Source of the DNA: Dehalococcoidia bacterium UBA2160
Lineage (GTDB): Bacteria; Chloroflexota; Dehalococcoidia; Lucifugimonadales; UBA1123
Reading direction: 5' to 3'
Length of the DNA: 15,268 nucleotides
NCBI GenBank assembly: GCA_002328865.1
Contig: DCWO01000098.1
Location: 1-15,268 of the forward strand
Part shown: positions 1-6,826 of the stretch, in pieces
Layout of the letters: the number at the start of each line of letters is the position of its first letter
How positions within the stretch are numbered: position 1 is the first letter of the stretch
Notes under the pieces: model-generated
The model's input: only the letters and a program-made list of their open reading frames with translations
What the model was told of the DNA's origin: nothing
Databases searched by the model: none
Made by a program: the position numbers and the translations under genes

Positions 1-7
1 TAACGTT

Positions 8-62
8 GCTCAGGGCGAACGGATCGAGGGGCGTTTCCCGTTCGTGGTGAGCTTGTCGAACC
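8..62. repeat. REP-like palindromic intergenic repeat
   Basis: Two 15-base arms at 8-22 and 38-52 are inverted repeats matching at 12 of 15 positions, around a 15-base loop. The right arm runs on into AGCTTGTCGAACC at 50-62. The core, TTCG-TGGTGAGC-TTGTCGAACC, resembles the REP-type dispersed palindromes seen in many GC-rich bacterial genomes (recognised from memory, not searched). It lies just downstream of the minus-strand AAA+ gene. There is no T-run on either side, so it is not an obvious intrinsic terminator. The element may extend left of the window. Confidence 0.6.
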
Positions 63-118
63 CTAACCTCATCCCAACACGGGACCCGAATTGTGCGACT
101 TCCCTCAGAGACCGAACT

Positions 119-1519
119 CTAGCTGCTGTACACGTACGTGCCGCCGGACTGGTCCCGGTTCAGCCTCCGGTTGAGGTGCAGGCCCTCGAGGATCAGCTCG
201 ATTGCCGATGCGATCGAAGCGGGGTCGTCGGAGGGCTCGATGCGTTCGACCATCTCGCTCAGGTTGGCCATCTGCGAAAGCTTCGAGGTGTAGGCGTCCG
301 ACTGGACATCCGCGCCGGTTTCGATTACCAGACCCTCTTCGAATCGAGCCAGCACGTCCGTAAACTCCCGGGGATTGAAGTACCTGCCGAACGTGTTCAG
401 CACCGCCTTCTTGATCAAGTCGTCCACGACTTTGTACTCGCGACCCTCCTCCACGCTCTCCATCTCCACCTTGCCCGTGGTGGACGCGACGATGGCGGGC
501 AGGTCGCTGACCCTGGGCGCGGCCCGCTCTCTGAGTCGAAGGCTGCGCTTGAAGGCGTTGCCCACTATGGTTTCGTAATTGGCGATCGAGACCCTGAGGC
601 TGACGCCGGACCGCTGATTGATCTCTGGGCTGCGACGGGCAAGAGAGGTGAACTCGGCGATGACCTCTTTCATGTACTGAGGAACGCTCACGACCTCGTT
701 GGTGTCTGGGAAGCTCGAGTGCTCCTGCTCGACGATGTCGATCTCCTCTTCGAGGGACCTGGGGTAGTGGGTGCGGATTTGAGCGCCGTACCGGTCTTTC
801 AGAGGAGTGACGATTCGGCCTCTGTTGGTGTAGTCCTCCGGGTTCGCGGAGCATACGAGGAACACGTCCAGGGGCAGCATGATCTGGTAGCCCTTGATCT
901 GGACGTCCCGCTCCTGCATCAGGTTGAACAGGCTCACCTGGATCCGTTCGGAGAGGTCGGGCAGCTCGTTGATGCAGAAAATGCCGCGGTTGGTGCGGGG
1001 AATCAGCCCGTAGTGGATGGTGAGCTCGTCCGAAAGGTACCGACCCTCGGCAACCTTGATCGGGTCGATCTCGCCGATGAGGTCGGCGACCGTGATGTCG
1101 GGAGTCGCGAGTTTCTCCGAATATCGGTGATCGCGAGGAATCCAGCGGACCTCGACCTCGTCGCCGTTCTCGGCGATCCGGCTCTGGCACGACTTGCAAA
1201 TCGGGTCGAAGGGGTCGTCGTTGAGCTCGCAGCCTTCGATTGCCGGGATTTCTTCGTCCAGGAGTGTGACGATGTTCCGGATCAGCCGCGATTTAGCTTG
1301 GCCGCGCTCGCCGAGGAGGATCAGGTCCTGCCCGGCTAGGATGGCGTTCTCCAGTTGCGGTATGACCGACTCGTCGAAGCCGATGATGTCCGGGAACATC
1401 TCCTCGCCGGCTTCGATCTTTCGGATCAGGTTGCGCCGGACCTCTTGCTTGACCGGGAGAACCTCGTACCCGCTGTCGCGCAGTTCCCCGATGGTCTTGG
1501 CTTTGGAGTTGTCTGACAT
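119..1519 (-). CDS. MoxR/magnesium-chelatase-I-type AAA+ ATPase
   Basis: A 466-residue cytoplasmic AAA+ ATPase of the MoxR/ChlI-like helix-2-insert group. These proteins usually act as chaperone-like remodelling motors with a von Willebrand factor A (VWA) partner; the target here is unknown. Walker A is GERGQAKS (residues 70-77). The Walker B position reads IFCINE (about 180-185), with Asn where most relatives have Asp. Sensor-1 Asn lies in SANPEDY (about 226) and an arginine-finger candidate is R243 in LKDRYG. Cys97, Cys108 and Cys111 sit in the stretch after Walker A and could form a small metal site. The ATG is preceded by GAGGGGG (1530-1536) ten bases upstream. No VWA gene is visible; the 118 bases beyond the stop carry a repeat. 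Family assignment is firm and the biological role is not. Confidence 0.88.
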   Translation of the reverse strand: MSDNSKAKTIGELRDSGYEVLPVKQEVRRNLIRKIEAGEEMFPDIIGFDESVIPQLENAILAGQDLILLGERGQAKSRLIRNIVTLLDEEIPAIEGCELNDDPFDPICKSCQSRIAENGDEVEVRWIPRDHRYSEKLATPDITVADLIGEIDPIKVAEGRYLSDELTIHYGLIPRTNRGIFCINELPDLSERIQVSLFNLMQERDVQIKGYQIMLPLDVFLVCSANPEDYTNRGRIVTPLKDRYGAQIRTHYPRSLEEEIDIVEQEHSSFPDTNEVVSVPQYMKEVIAEFTSLARRSPEINQRSGVSLRVSIANYETIVGNAFKRSLRLRERAAPRVSDLPAIVASTTGKVEMESVEEGREYKVVDDLIKKAVLNTFGRYFNPREFTDVLARFEEGLVIETGADVQSDAYTSKLSQMANLSEMVERIEPSDDPASIASAIELILEGLHLNRRLNRDQSGGTYVYSS

Positions 1520-1847
1520 TCTACGTGTGCCCCCTCAAATGCCCTCACGTCGTTGCATAACACATATCGTCAAGATGGGGTTTTGGGATCTACTTGCCCG
1601 ATTCTCGCCCTTGCGGCTATTCACTTGAGCCCCACGTCACTGTAGGAGACCATCCAAATCCACCGTCCATGGATTCGACTCGAATGCCTTGCAAGAGCGG
1701 GGACGGCTTTCAGTGGAATCAGTCTTGCATACACGGTCCGCAGTTTCAACCGGCGTCCCAGTCAAACCTCTTTCGCCCGTGCTGAGCACGACGTGTCGTG
1801 AAGCGATATTCAGCCTGTCTACGGACGACCGAGCGCCACACGTGACG
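1520..1847. other. Intergenic region without a gene
   Basis: No convincing coding region, tRNA or rRNA is visible in these 328 bases between the folB stop and the AAA+ gene start. The stretch holds the AAA+ ribosome binding site (1530-1536). It also has a short inverted repeat ATTCGA-C-TCGAAT (1673-1685) and a group of CACG-containing inverted repeats near the folB end, listed separately. The AAA+ promoter must lie here if that gene is transcribed on its own, but no clear -35/-10 pair stands out. Confidence 0.6.
1778..1800. repeat. Two overlapping small inverted repeats downstream of folB
   Basis: CGTGC-TGA-GCACG (1778-1790) and CACGAC-GT-GTCGTG (1787-1800) are both perfect inverted repeats. 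They share bases 1787-1790, so the two hairpins would be mutually exclusive. They lie 48-70 bases past the folB stop in the direction of transcription. No T-run follows, so they could be RNA processing or termination structures or chance. Confidence 0.35.
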
Positions 1848-1852
1848 TCACG
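1841..1852. repeat. 12-bp perfect palindrome at the folB stop
   Basis: CGTGACGTCACG is fully self-complementary and overlaps the folB stop codon (1848-1850). It could be a protein-binding site or chance. Its bases also encode the end of folB, which limits the interpretation. Confidence 0.3.
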
Positions 1853-2225
1853 CCGAGCCCGACCGCCGCCTGTAGACCTCGACTCCGGCGTAATCGAGGA
1901 TCGAACCTTTTATCGGAGGGTCGGGCTTCTTTACCCGCACTCTGGTCGCTTGCGCCGGGAACCGGTCCAGGATTTCTGTCGCAATCCGGTCAGCAAGCGT
2001 CTCCAGCAGCTTCACCGATTTTCCTTCGACGACTTCGCGCACCGTGCCGAACAGGCGCGAGTAGTTGACCGTGTGGCGGATGTCGTCAGATCGGCCTGCG
2101 GGCTCGAGGTCCATGTGCACTTCCAGGTCGACGATGAATCGCTGGCCCAGCGCCTGTTCGTCCGAGTCCACCCCGTGAAAGCCGTAGAACACCATGCCAG
2201 CCAGAACGATCATGTCTTCATTCAT
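1848..2225 (-). CDS. folB: Dihydroneopterin aldolase
   Basis: A 125-residue cytoplasmic enzyme of folate synthesis. It splits 7,8-dihydroneopterin into 6-hydroxymethyl-7,8-dihydropterin and glycolaldehyde. Full length for the family (about 120 residues). YGFHGVDSDEQ near the N-terminus carries the substrate-contacting Glu23. Tyr55 in the VNYSRL segment and Lys100 in VKKPDPP match the catalytic Tyr and Lys of characterised enzymes. The ATG at 2225 lies in ATGAATGA, overlapping the glpK stop by 8 bases. A weak GGAG (2236-2239) sits 10 bases upstream inside glpK, so translation is probably coupled to glpK. An alternative Met5 start exists. No other folate genes are in the window, and the pairing with glycerol kinase is unusual. 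Confidence 0.9.
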   Translation of the reverse strand: MNEDMIVLAGMVFYGFHGVDSDEQALGQRFIVDLEVHMDLEPAGRSDDIRHTVNYSRLFGTVREVVEGKSVKLLETLADRIATEILDRFPAQATRVRVKKPDPPIKGSILDYAGVEVYRRRSGSA

Positions 2226-3756
2226 CTTCGTGAATCTCCGATCTCATTGTTTCGTCTTCATCGACCCAACTCTTGGACCGCTCCACGGCGCGCCGCCATT
2301 CGCGACGGAACGATGTTCTGCGATCTTCGGTGATGCGAGGCTCGAACACGGCGTCGGCTGTCCGAAGCGCTGCGATCTGCTCCGTACTGTCCCAGAACCC
2401 CACGCCCAACCCCGCCAGGTATGCCGCGCCGAGCGCCGTCGTCTCCTGGACCGCCGACCTCTCGATTTGAATGCCCAGGATGTCAGCCTGGAGCTGCATG
2501 AGCAGCTCGTTCGCCGTGGCGCCGCCGTCGGCTCGGAGTTGGGCCACCGGCAGTCCGGTGTCGGCCTTCATCGCGTCCAGCACGTCGGCCGTCTGATGCG
2601 CCGTCGACTCGAGTGCGGCCAAGGCAAGGTGGCCGCGTCCTGAGTCGCGTGTGAGACCCAGGATGGCGCCGCGGGCGTACATGTCCCAGTGCGGCGCCCC
2701 TAGCCCGGTAAACGCGGGCACGAGATACACGCCGCCGTTATCCGGCACGCTGGCAGCCAGCTCTTCGACTTGCGAAGCCTCGTCGATCAGCCCGAGTCCG
2801 TCCCGCAGCCACTGAACCGTGGCGCCCGTCGAGAAGATGCTGCCCTCCAGTGCGTACGTGACCTCGTCGCCCAGCTTCCACGCGACCGTGGCGATGAGAC
2901 TCGCGCTCGACTCCATTGGCCGATCGCCGGTGTTGACGAGTACGAACGAACCCGTGCCGTAAGTGTTCTTCGCCATGCCCGGCTCGAAGCAGGCCTGGCC
3001 GAACAGCGCCGCCTGTTGGTCCCCGGCGACGCCCGCGATGGGAATCCCGCCGTCGCCGAACGGCTCGCCGACAGCGTGTCCATAGATGGCGCTGGACGGT
3101 CGTACCTCCGGGAGCGTGGCCCGCGGGATGTTCAACTCGGCGAGCAGGTCGTCGTCCCAGTCCAGCGTTCGGATATTGAAGAGCATCGTTCTGGAGGCAT
3201 TGGTTACGTCCGTGACATGCGCTGCGCCGCCGGTCAACTTCCACATGAGCCACGAGTCGACCGTCCCGCACAGCAGATCGCCGGCCTCAGCCCGCTGCTG
3301 GCCGTCGGGAATGTGATCGAGTATCCACCTGAACTTCGTCCCGGTGAAGTAGGCGTCGATGGGCAGGCCGGTCTTGGCCCGCACCGTGCCTTCCAGGCCA
3401 CGGGCGATGAGCTCCTCGCAGAGCGGCGCCGTGCGGCGGCACTGCCAGACGATGGCGTTCATCACGGGCACACCCGTGTCTCGCTCCCACACCACGGCGG
3501 TCTCCCGCTGGTTCGTGATGCCTATCGCGGCAACTGCGCTCGAGTCGGCGCTCGCCGTTTCGAGCAACAATCCGGCCGTTTCGAGGCATGATTCGAAAAG
3601 CTCGACCGGGTCGTGTTCGACCCATCCGGGCTTAGGGAAGATCTGCGTGATCTCGCGTGACGCAGAATGCACCGAATGACCCGCGGAGTCCACCAAGACC
3701 GCTGTTGTTCCTGTGGTTCCCTGGTCGAGAGCCATGATGTAAGCTTTGTCTGGCAA
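2218..3756 (-). CDS. glpK: Glycerol kinase
   Basis: An FGGY-family kinase that converts glycerol and ATP to sn-glycerol 3-phosphate in the cytoplasm. From the TTG at 3756 it is 512 residues, against 502 in E. coli. Motifs align one residue off E. coli numbering: the phosphate loop ALDQGTTG with Asp11, glycerol contacts Arg84-Glu85 in ITNQRET and Trp104 in IVWQCRR, and catalytic-base Asp246 in GVAGDQQAALFG. The C-terminal FGGY signature begins RADGGATANELLMQ. The TTG is chosen because GGGGTG lies five bases upstream and the product then begins as glycerol kinases do (PDKAYIMALDQGTT). An in-frame ATG at 3822 adds 22 unrelated residues and would overlap the putative promoter. No glpF, glpD or glpR is nearby; the gene is first in a two-gene operon with folB. 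Confidence 0.93.
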   Translation of the reverse strand: MPDKAYIMALDQGTTGTTAVLVDSAGHSVHSASREITQIFPKPGWVEHDPVELFESCLETAGLLLETASADSSAVAAIGITNQRETAVVWERDTGVPVMNAIVWQCRRTAPLCEELIARGLEGTVRAKTGLPIDAYFTGTKFRWILDHIPDGQQRAEAGDLLCGTVDSWLMWKLTGGAAHVTDVTNASRTMLFNIRTLDWDDDLLAELNIPRATLPEVRPSSAIYGHAVGEPFGDGGIPIAGVAGDQQAALFGQACFEPGMAKNTYGTGSFVLVNTGDRPMESSASLIATVAWKLGDEVTYALEGSIFSTGATVQWLRDGLGLIDEASQVEELAASVPDNGGVYLVPAFTGLGAPHWDMYARGAILGLTRDSGRGHLALAALESTAHQTADVLDAMKADTGLPVAQLRADGGATANELLMQLQADILGIQIERSAVQETTALGAAYLAGLGVGFWDSTEQIAALRTADAVFEPRITEDRRTSFRREWRRAVERSKSWVDEDETMRSEIHEDE

Positions 3757-3761
3757 CTGTT

Positions 3762-3767
3762 CACCCC
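3762..3767 (-). promoter_or_regulatory. Ribosome binding site fixing the TTG start of glpK
   Basis: GGGGTG on the minus strand is five bases before the TTG at 3756. It favours that start over the in-frame ATG at 3822, which has only a weak purine-rich stretch in front. Confidence 0.6.
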
Positions 3768-3772
3768 GGCAG

Positions 3773-3803
3773 ATACTAAGCCATGAATCTGCTATCGTGT
3801 CAA
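3773..3803 (-). promoter_or_regulatory. Possible glpK-folB promoter
   Basis: On the minus strand a perfect TTGACA (3803-3798) is followed after 19 bases by TAGTAT (3778-3773), which matches the -10 consensus at 4 of 6 positions. The spacer is long. A start about seven bases on would fall at the ribosome binding site and give a leader of about ten bases, so this is tentative. Confidence 0.35.
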
Positions 3804-3808
3804 GCGGC

Positions 3809-3843
3809 GCCATCCAGGGCATGATCCCAGCGGGCTGGATGGC
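3809..3843. promoter_or_regulatory. Inverted repeat, candidate operator between divergent operons
   Basis: GCCATCCAG (3809-3817) and CTGGATGGC (3835-3843) are perfect 9-bp inverted arms separated by 17 bases. The element sits just upstream of the TTGACA of glpK and 42 bases before the start of the cyclophilin-like gene. That is a fitting place for a dimeric repressor or activator to control both directions. No regulator gene is in the window. Confidence 0.45.
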
Positions 3844-3884
3844 TCGAATGCCGATGAATCGGTGGTTCGGAGGGACGAGATTCC

Positions 3885-4259
3885 ATGCAAGAACGACGCA
3901 TCAAGATCGAAACCGGCGGCGTCGAGGTCAACGCGGTGCTCAACGACTGCGATACTGCGGATCTCGTGTGGTGCGCGCTGCCCATCACGGCCTCCGGAAG
4001 CGTCTGGGGCGACGAGATCTATTTTCGGACGAACCTGACTGCCGACGAACAAGATTCGGTGGCCGTCGTCGAGATGGGCGCCGTGGCTTTCTGGCCGCCG
4101 GGCCAGGCGATATGCCTGTTTTACGGGCTGACGCCGATGAGCACGGGTGACGAGATCAGGCCGGCGAGCCCGGTCAACGTCATCGGTCAGATCGAAGGCG
4201 ACCCGACCGTGCTCAAGTCGGCGCCGTCCGGTTCCGACGTTCTCGTGGAGAAAGCGTGA
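3885..4259 (+). CDS. Cyclophilin-like fold protein (TM1367/DUF369 type)
   Basis: A 124-residue protein matching the bacterial cyclophilin-like family typified by Thermotoga TM1367 (Pfam Cyclophil_like, number recalled from memory). Recognisable blocks are SVWGDEIYF in the middle, WPPGQAICLFYGLTPMS after it, and DEIRPASPVNVIG near the C-terminus. The fold is related to peptidyl-prolyl isomerases, but the family is not known to be an active isomerase and its function is undescribed to my knowledge. There is no signal peptide or membrane segment. The start is supported by GGAGGGA (3869-3875) nine bases upstream. The stop overlaps the tenA start, so the two are likely co-translated. It is the first gene of a plus-strand operon with tenA and an MFS transporter. 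Confidence 0.85.
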   Translation: MQERRIKIETGGVEVNAVLNDCDTADLVWCALPITASGSVWGDEIYFRTNLTADEQDSVAVVEMGAVAFWPPGQAICLFYGLTPMSTGDEIRPASPVNVIGQIEGDPTVLKSAPSGSDVLVEKA

Positions 4260-4966
4260 TGCCAAACGACAATGCCGCCGAGAATGGAAGTGGTGAGACG
4301 CCGTTTTCGGACCAGCTCAGAGCCAAATACGCTTCCATGTGGGAGCGAGAGCAGAATCACCCATTCGTCGTCGGAATAGGCGACGGCAGCTTGCCGCTGG
4401 AGAATTTCCGATACTACATGCGGCAGGACTACATTTTCCTGATCGCCTACTGCCGAGCGTTGTCACTGGCGGTCGCCAAGGCGCCTACGGTCGAGGACAT
4501 GGGCTGGTTCGCGCGCCTGATCCACGAAACCCTGAACACGGAGATGGCGCTGCACGTCAGCTTCTGCGCCGACTTCGGCATCACCGAGGAGGAGCTGCGT
4601 GCGACAGAGCCGTCGCCGACCACGCTTGCGTACAACGACCACATGATCCAGACGGCGTACTCGGGCAGTGTGGGCGAGATCGCCGCCGTTGTCCTCCCTT
4701 GCGCCTGGGGATACTTCGAAATCGGGCGGATGCTTCACTCACGAGGCGCCCCCGAAAACCAACCCCTGTACGGCCGGTGGATCGAGGCTTACAACGCGCC
4801 TGAGTACGCCGATCTGGTGGCCTGGCTCCGGTCTTTCGTCGACCGCATAGCCTATGAGGGCGGGCCCGAGGAGCGCGCTCGCATGGATGAAGCGTTCCTG
4901 GCGGGGACTCGGTTCGAGTACATGTTCTGGGACGCGGCGCACCGGCTGGAAAAGTGGCCGACCTGA
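4259..4966 (+). CDS. tenA: TenA family aminopyrimidine aminohydrolase (thiaminase II)
   Basis: A 235-residue all-helical TenA/THI-4 protein. Characterised members hydrolyse the amino group of aminomethyl pyrimidines from degraded thiamine, so the pyrimidine can be salvaged, or cleave thiamine. The catalytic set of B. subtilis TenA (Asp44, Cys135, Glu205) lines up with Asp57 in YYMRQDYIF, Cys148 in VVLPCAWGYFEIG and Glu220 in RFEYMFWD, so the TenA_C active-site cysteine is kept. The ATG at 4259 shares its A with the upstream TGA stop, and GGAG (4247-4250) is eight bases before it. A GTG at 4256 is an alternative adding one residue. No thi genes or TPP riboswitch are visible, so the thiamine role rests on family. 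The transporter after it may move the substrate or a related compound. Confidence 0.9.
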   Translation: MPNDNAAENGSGETPFSDQLRAKYASMWEREQNHPFVVGIGDGSLPLENFRYYMRQDYIFLIAYCRALSLAVAKAPTVEDMGWFARLIHETLNTEMALHVSFCADFGITEEELRATEPSPTTLAYNDHMIQTAYSGSVGEIAAVVLPCAWGYFEIGRMLHSRGAPENQPLYGRWIEAYNAPEYADLVAWLRSFVDRIAYEGGPEERARMDEAFLAGTRFEYMFWDAAHRLEKWPT

Positions 4967-5013
4967 TGCGCCTGGAGCGAGTGAGCAGGCCGAGGGACGG
5001 CCGCCGGTCTTGA
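4966..5013 (+). CDS. 15-codon bridging ORF between tenA and the MFS gene
   Basis: The ATG at 4966 overlaps the tenA stop (TGATG). The 15-residue reading frame encodes an Arg-rich peptide, MRLERVSRPRDGRRS. It ends at TGA 5011-5013, which overlaps the TTG start of the transporter (5010-5012). Ribosomes leaving tenA could translate it and reinitiate at the transporter, so its job may be coupling rather than making a product. It could also be chance, as it is very short. Confidence 0.3.
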   Translation: MRLERVSRPRDGRRS

Positions 5014-6497
5014 AGGTTTTCCAGGGGCCGCAATATAAGTGGTGGGCGTTTCTGGCCCTTGCCATCGGACTGTTCGCGTCGGTTTCCGATCATGGCAGCG
5101 TAACCGTCGCGCTCCCGTCGATCGCGGACCATTTCGAGACTGATCTGACGACCACACAGTGGATCGTCATCGGATACGCGTTGGCGATCAGCGCCCTACT
5201 CATGCCCATGGGCCGACTCTCCGACATGGTGGGCCGCAAACGGATATACCTCCTGGGATTCATCGTTTTCGTCATCGGCGGCGCGATCGCAGGCTCATCT
5301 CCCAATGTCACTGTGTTGATACTGGCCAAGATATTCCAGGGCGTCGGATCGGCCATGACACAGGGCACGTCGATGGCGATGATCATGGCCACGTTCCCGA
5401 CCGAGGAACGTGGAAGGGCGCTGGGTCTTCAGATGAGCGTCGTCGGAGTAGGAGGCGTGGCCGGCCCATCGGTAGGCGGGTTTCTTGTGGGCGCTTTCGA
5501 CTGGCGCTGGGTGTTCTACGGCAACATTGCTCTCGGCGCGATTGCACTGGCGGCGGCGTGGGTCGTTTTGGACGCCCGCCGCACCGGGCAGCCCCCGGAA
5601 CTTCGGGAGACTTTCGACTGGCTCGGGGCGAGTCTGTCCGCCGGGGCGTTGCTGTCGTTCCTGCTGGGCATGACCTGGGGACCGAGGATCGGATGGAGCC
5701 ACCCAGGGATCGCCGCCGCAATGTCTTTGACGATATTGCAGATCATCGGATTCGTTTGGTGGGAGCTGCGCGCGCCGGCGCCGATGATGGACGTGAGGCT
5801 GTTCAAGAGCGCCCTGTTCAGCTTGAGCGTCTCCGCGTACTACATCTCGTTCCTGGGCATGTCCGCCGTTCGGTTCCTGATGCCGTTTTATCTTCAGGCC
5901 GTCCTCGGATACTCCCCAGCGCAGGTGGGACTTGTCATCGTACCGGGGGCGGTCGCCATTATCATCACTGGACCGCTGGCCGGGCGGCTCTCGGACCGCT
6001 ATGGCTGGCGACCGTTCACCGTCGGAGGCATGGCCGTTTGTGTCGCTGGATTGCTGGTGCTGTCCAGACTCCAGTCCGACTCGCCGCTGTGGTGGGCGAT
6101 CCTCGGAATGGTTTTGCAGAGCTTCGGCTCAGGCACCCTCAACGCCCCGAACAACAGCGCCGTCCTGAGCACGGTCGCTCAAAGCAGCTACGGCGTCATG
6201 TCCGGGTTCCTGAACCTGGTGCGCAACGCCGGAAACGTGACGTCGATAGCGATGATGACCGCTATGGTCACGGCGACAATGGGCGGCATGGGCTACGCGC
6301 CTACGCTGTCGGCGGTCACCGCGGATGGCGGCGCCGGTGTGATCGAGGCGTTCACCATCGGATTGCGTCAGGCGTACTTCGTTGTCGCGATGATCGTAGT
6401 AGTGGGCGTCCTCGCTTCGTTCTTCAGCGGTGTCCGGCAGACGCAAACGGCGAGCCCGGAAACGGCCGCGCAGCCGACCGGCGATCGATCCGCCTAA
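5010..6497 (+). CDS. DHA2-type MFS transporter (EmrB/QacA-like)
   Basis: A 495-residue inner-membrane major facilitator of the 14-helix drug:H+ antiporter 2 type. Hydrophobic segments run through most of the protein. Helix 1 is followed by SVTVALPSI (about 30-38), loop 2-3 has motif A MGRLSDMVGRKR (67-78), and helix 5 carries the antiporter motif C in GVGGVAGPSVGG (146-157). The half-repeat GPLAGRLSDRYGWRP appears in the second half. Start choice: reading upstream into tenA gives non-membrane, frame-shifted-looking residues. The only plausible in-frame start after the tenA stop is TTG 5010, with GAGGGA (4992-4997) a long 12 bases away and the bridging ORF ending on it. Substrate unknown: it could export a toxic compound or carry a pyrimidine-like one, given the tenA linkage. 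Confidence 0.88.
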   Translation: MKVFQGPQYKWWAFLALAIGLFASVSDHGSVTVALPSIADHFETDLTTTQWIVIGYALAISALLMPMGRLSDMVGRKRIYLLGFIVFVIGGAIAGSSPNVTVLILAKIFQGVGSAMTQGTSMAMIMATFPTEERGRALGLQMSVVGVGGVAGPSVGGFLVGAFDWRWVFYGNIALGAIALAAAWVVLDARRTGQPPELRETFDWLGASLSAGALLSFLLGMTWGPRIGWSHPGIAAAMSLTILQIIGFVWWELRAPAPMMDVRLFKSALFSLSVSAYYISFLGMSAVRFLMPFYLQAVLGYSPAQVGLVIVPGAVAIIITGPLAGRLSDRYGWRPFTVGGMAVCVAGLLVLSRLQSDSPLWWAILGMVLQSFGSGTLNAPNNSAVLSTVAQSSYGVMSGFLNLVRNAGNVTSIAMMTAMVTATMGGMGYAPTLSAVTADGGAGVIEAFTIGLRQAYFVVAMIVVVGVLASFFSGVRQTQTASPETAAQPTGDRSA

Positions 6498-6826
6498 GAC
6501 TTCCGTCGCCGATCGGGCCGACCACGGTCGAACGTAATCAATCATTCCCGGTCGAGCCTAAGGCGGCGCCATGACGCCCGCGTGCTCACCTGCCCTCCCC
6601 ACACCCAAGACGAGCTTTGTCGCCGAGAAACATGTCCCCCGATCCGGTTGCGCACGCCCATTCAACATCGTTCCAACGACGCGCCCGTATATGGTGCAAG
6701 CTCCGAGCACTACGAATGTTTGGTTCGCGCACGAGGCGGCGGTAGTACACATGCATCTACCGAACAGAATCGGGAACGACCATATTGGAAGCATCACAGA
6801 CAAGTTCACCGATCAAGGGGGCAATC
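6498..6826. other. Intergenic region without a gene
   Basis: No credible coding frame, RNA gene or terminator is visible in these 329 bases. CGACC-AC-GGTCG is a small inverted repeat shortly after the MFS stop, with no T-run behind it. The region must supply the promoter for the small membrane protein downstream, but I see no convincing -35/-10 pair. Confidence 0.5.

Noticed and set aside
44..1339. 431-residue open frame on the plus strand
   Set aside because: It is antisense to the AAA+ ATPase gene, whose motifs are unmistakable. The product shows no family features and reflects the GC-rich codon pattern.
1673..1685. TTCGA-type sequence suggesting a tRNA T-loop
   Set aside because: The match comes from a small inverted repeat ATTCGA-C-TCGAAT. 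No flanking 5-bp T-stem, anticodon arm or acceptor stem could be built on either strand.
3757..3822. N-terminal extension of glycerol kinase from the ATG at 3822
   Set aside because: The 22 added residues do not resemble any kinase N-terminus and the ATG lacks a good ribosome site. TTG 3756 has a well-placed one.
4854..5009. N-terminal extension of the MFS transporter from the ATG at 4854
   Set aside because: It would lie inside tenA in another frame and adds a polar, non-membrane stretch unlike transporter N-termini.
5159..6574. 471-residue open frame on the plus strand in another phase
   Set aside because: It overlaps the MFS transporter in a different frame and encodes a hydrophilic Arg/His-rich sequence typical of a shadow frame.
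6720..6748. TTGGTT-N17-TAGTAC as a promoter for the small membrane protein
   Set aside because: Each hexamer matches the consensus at only about half its positions, which is expected by chance in this much sequence.
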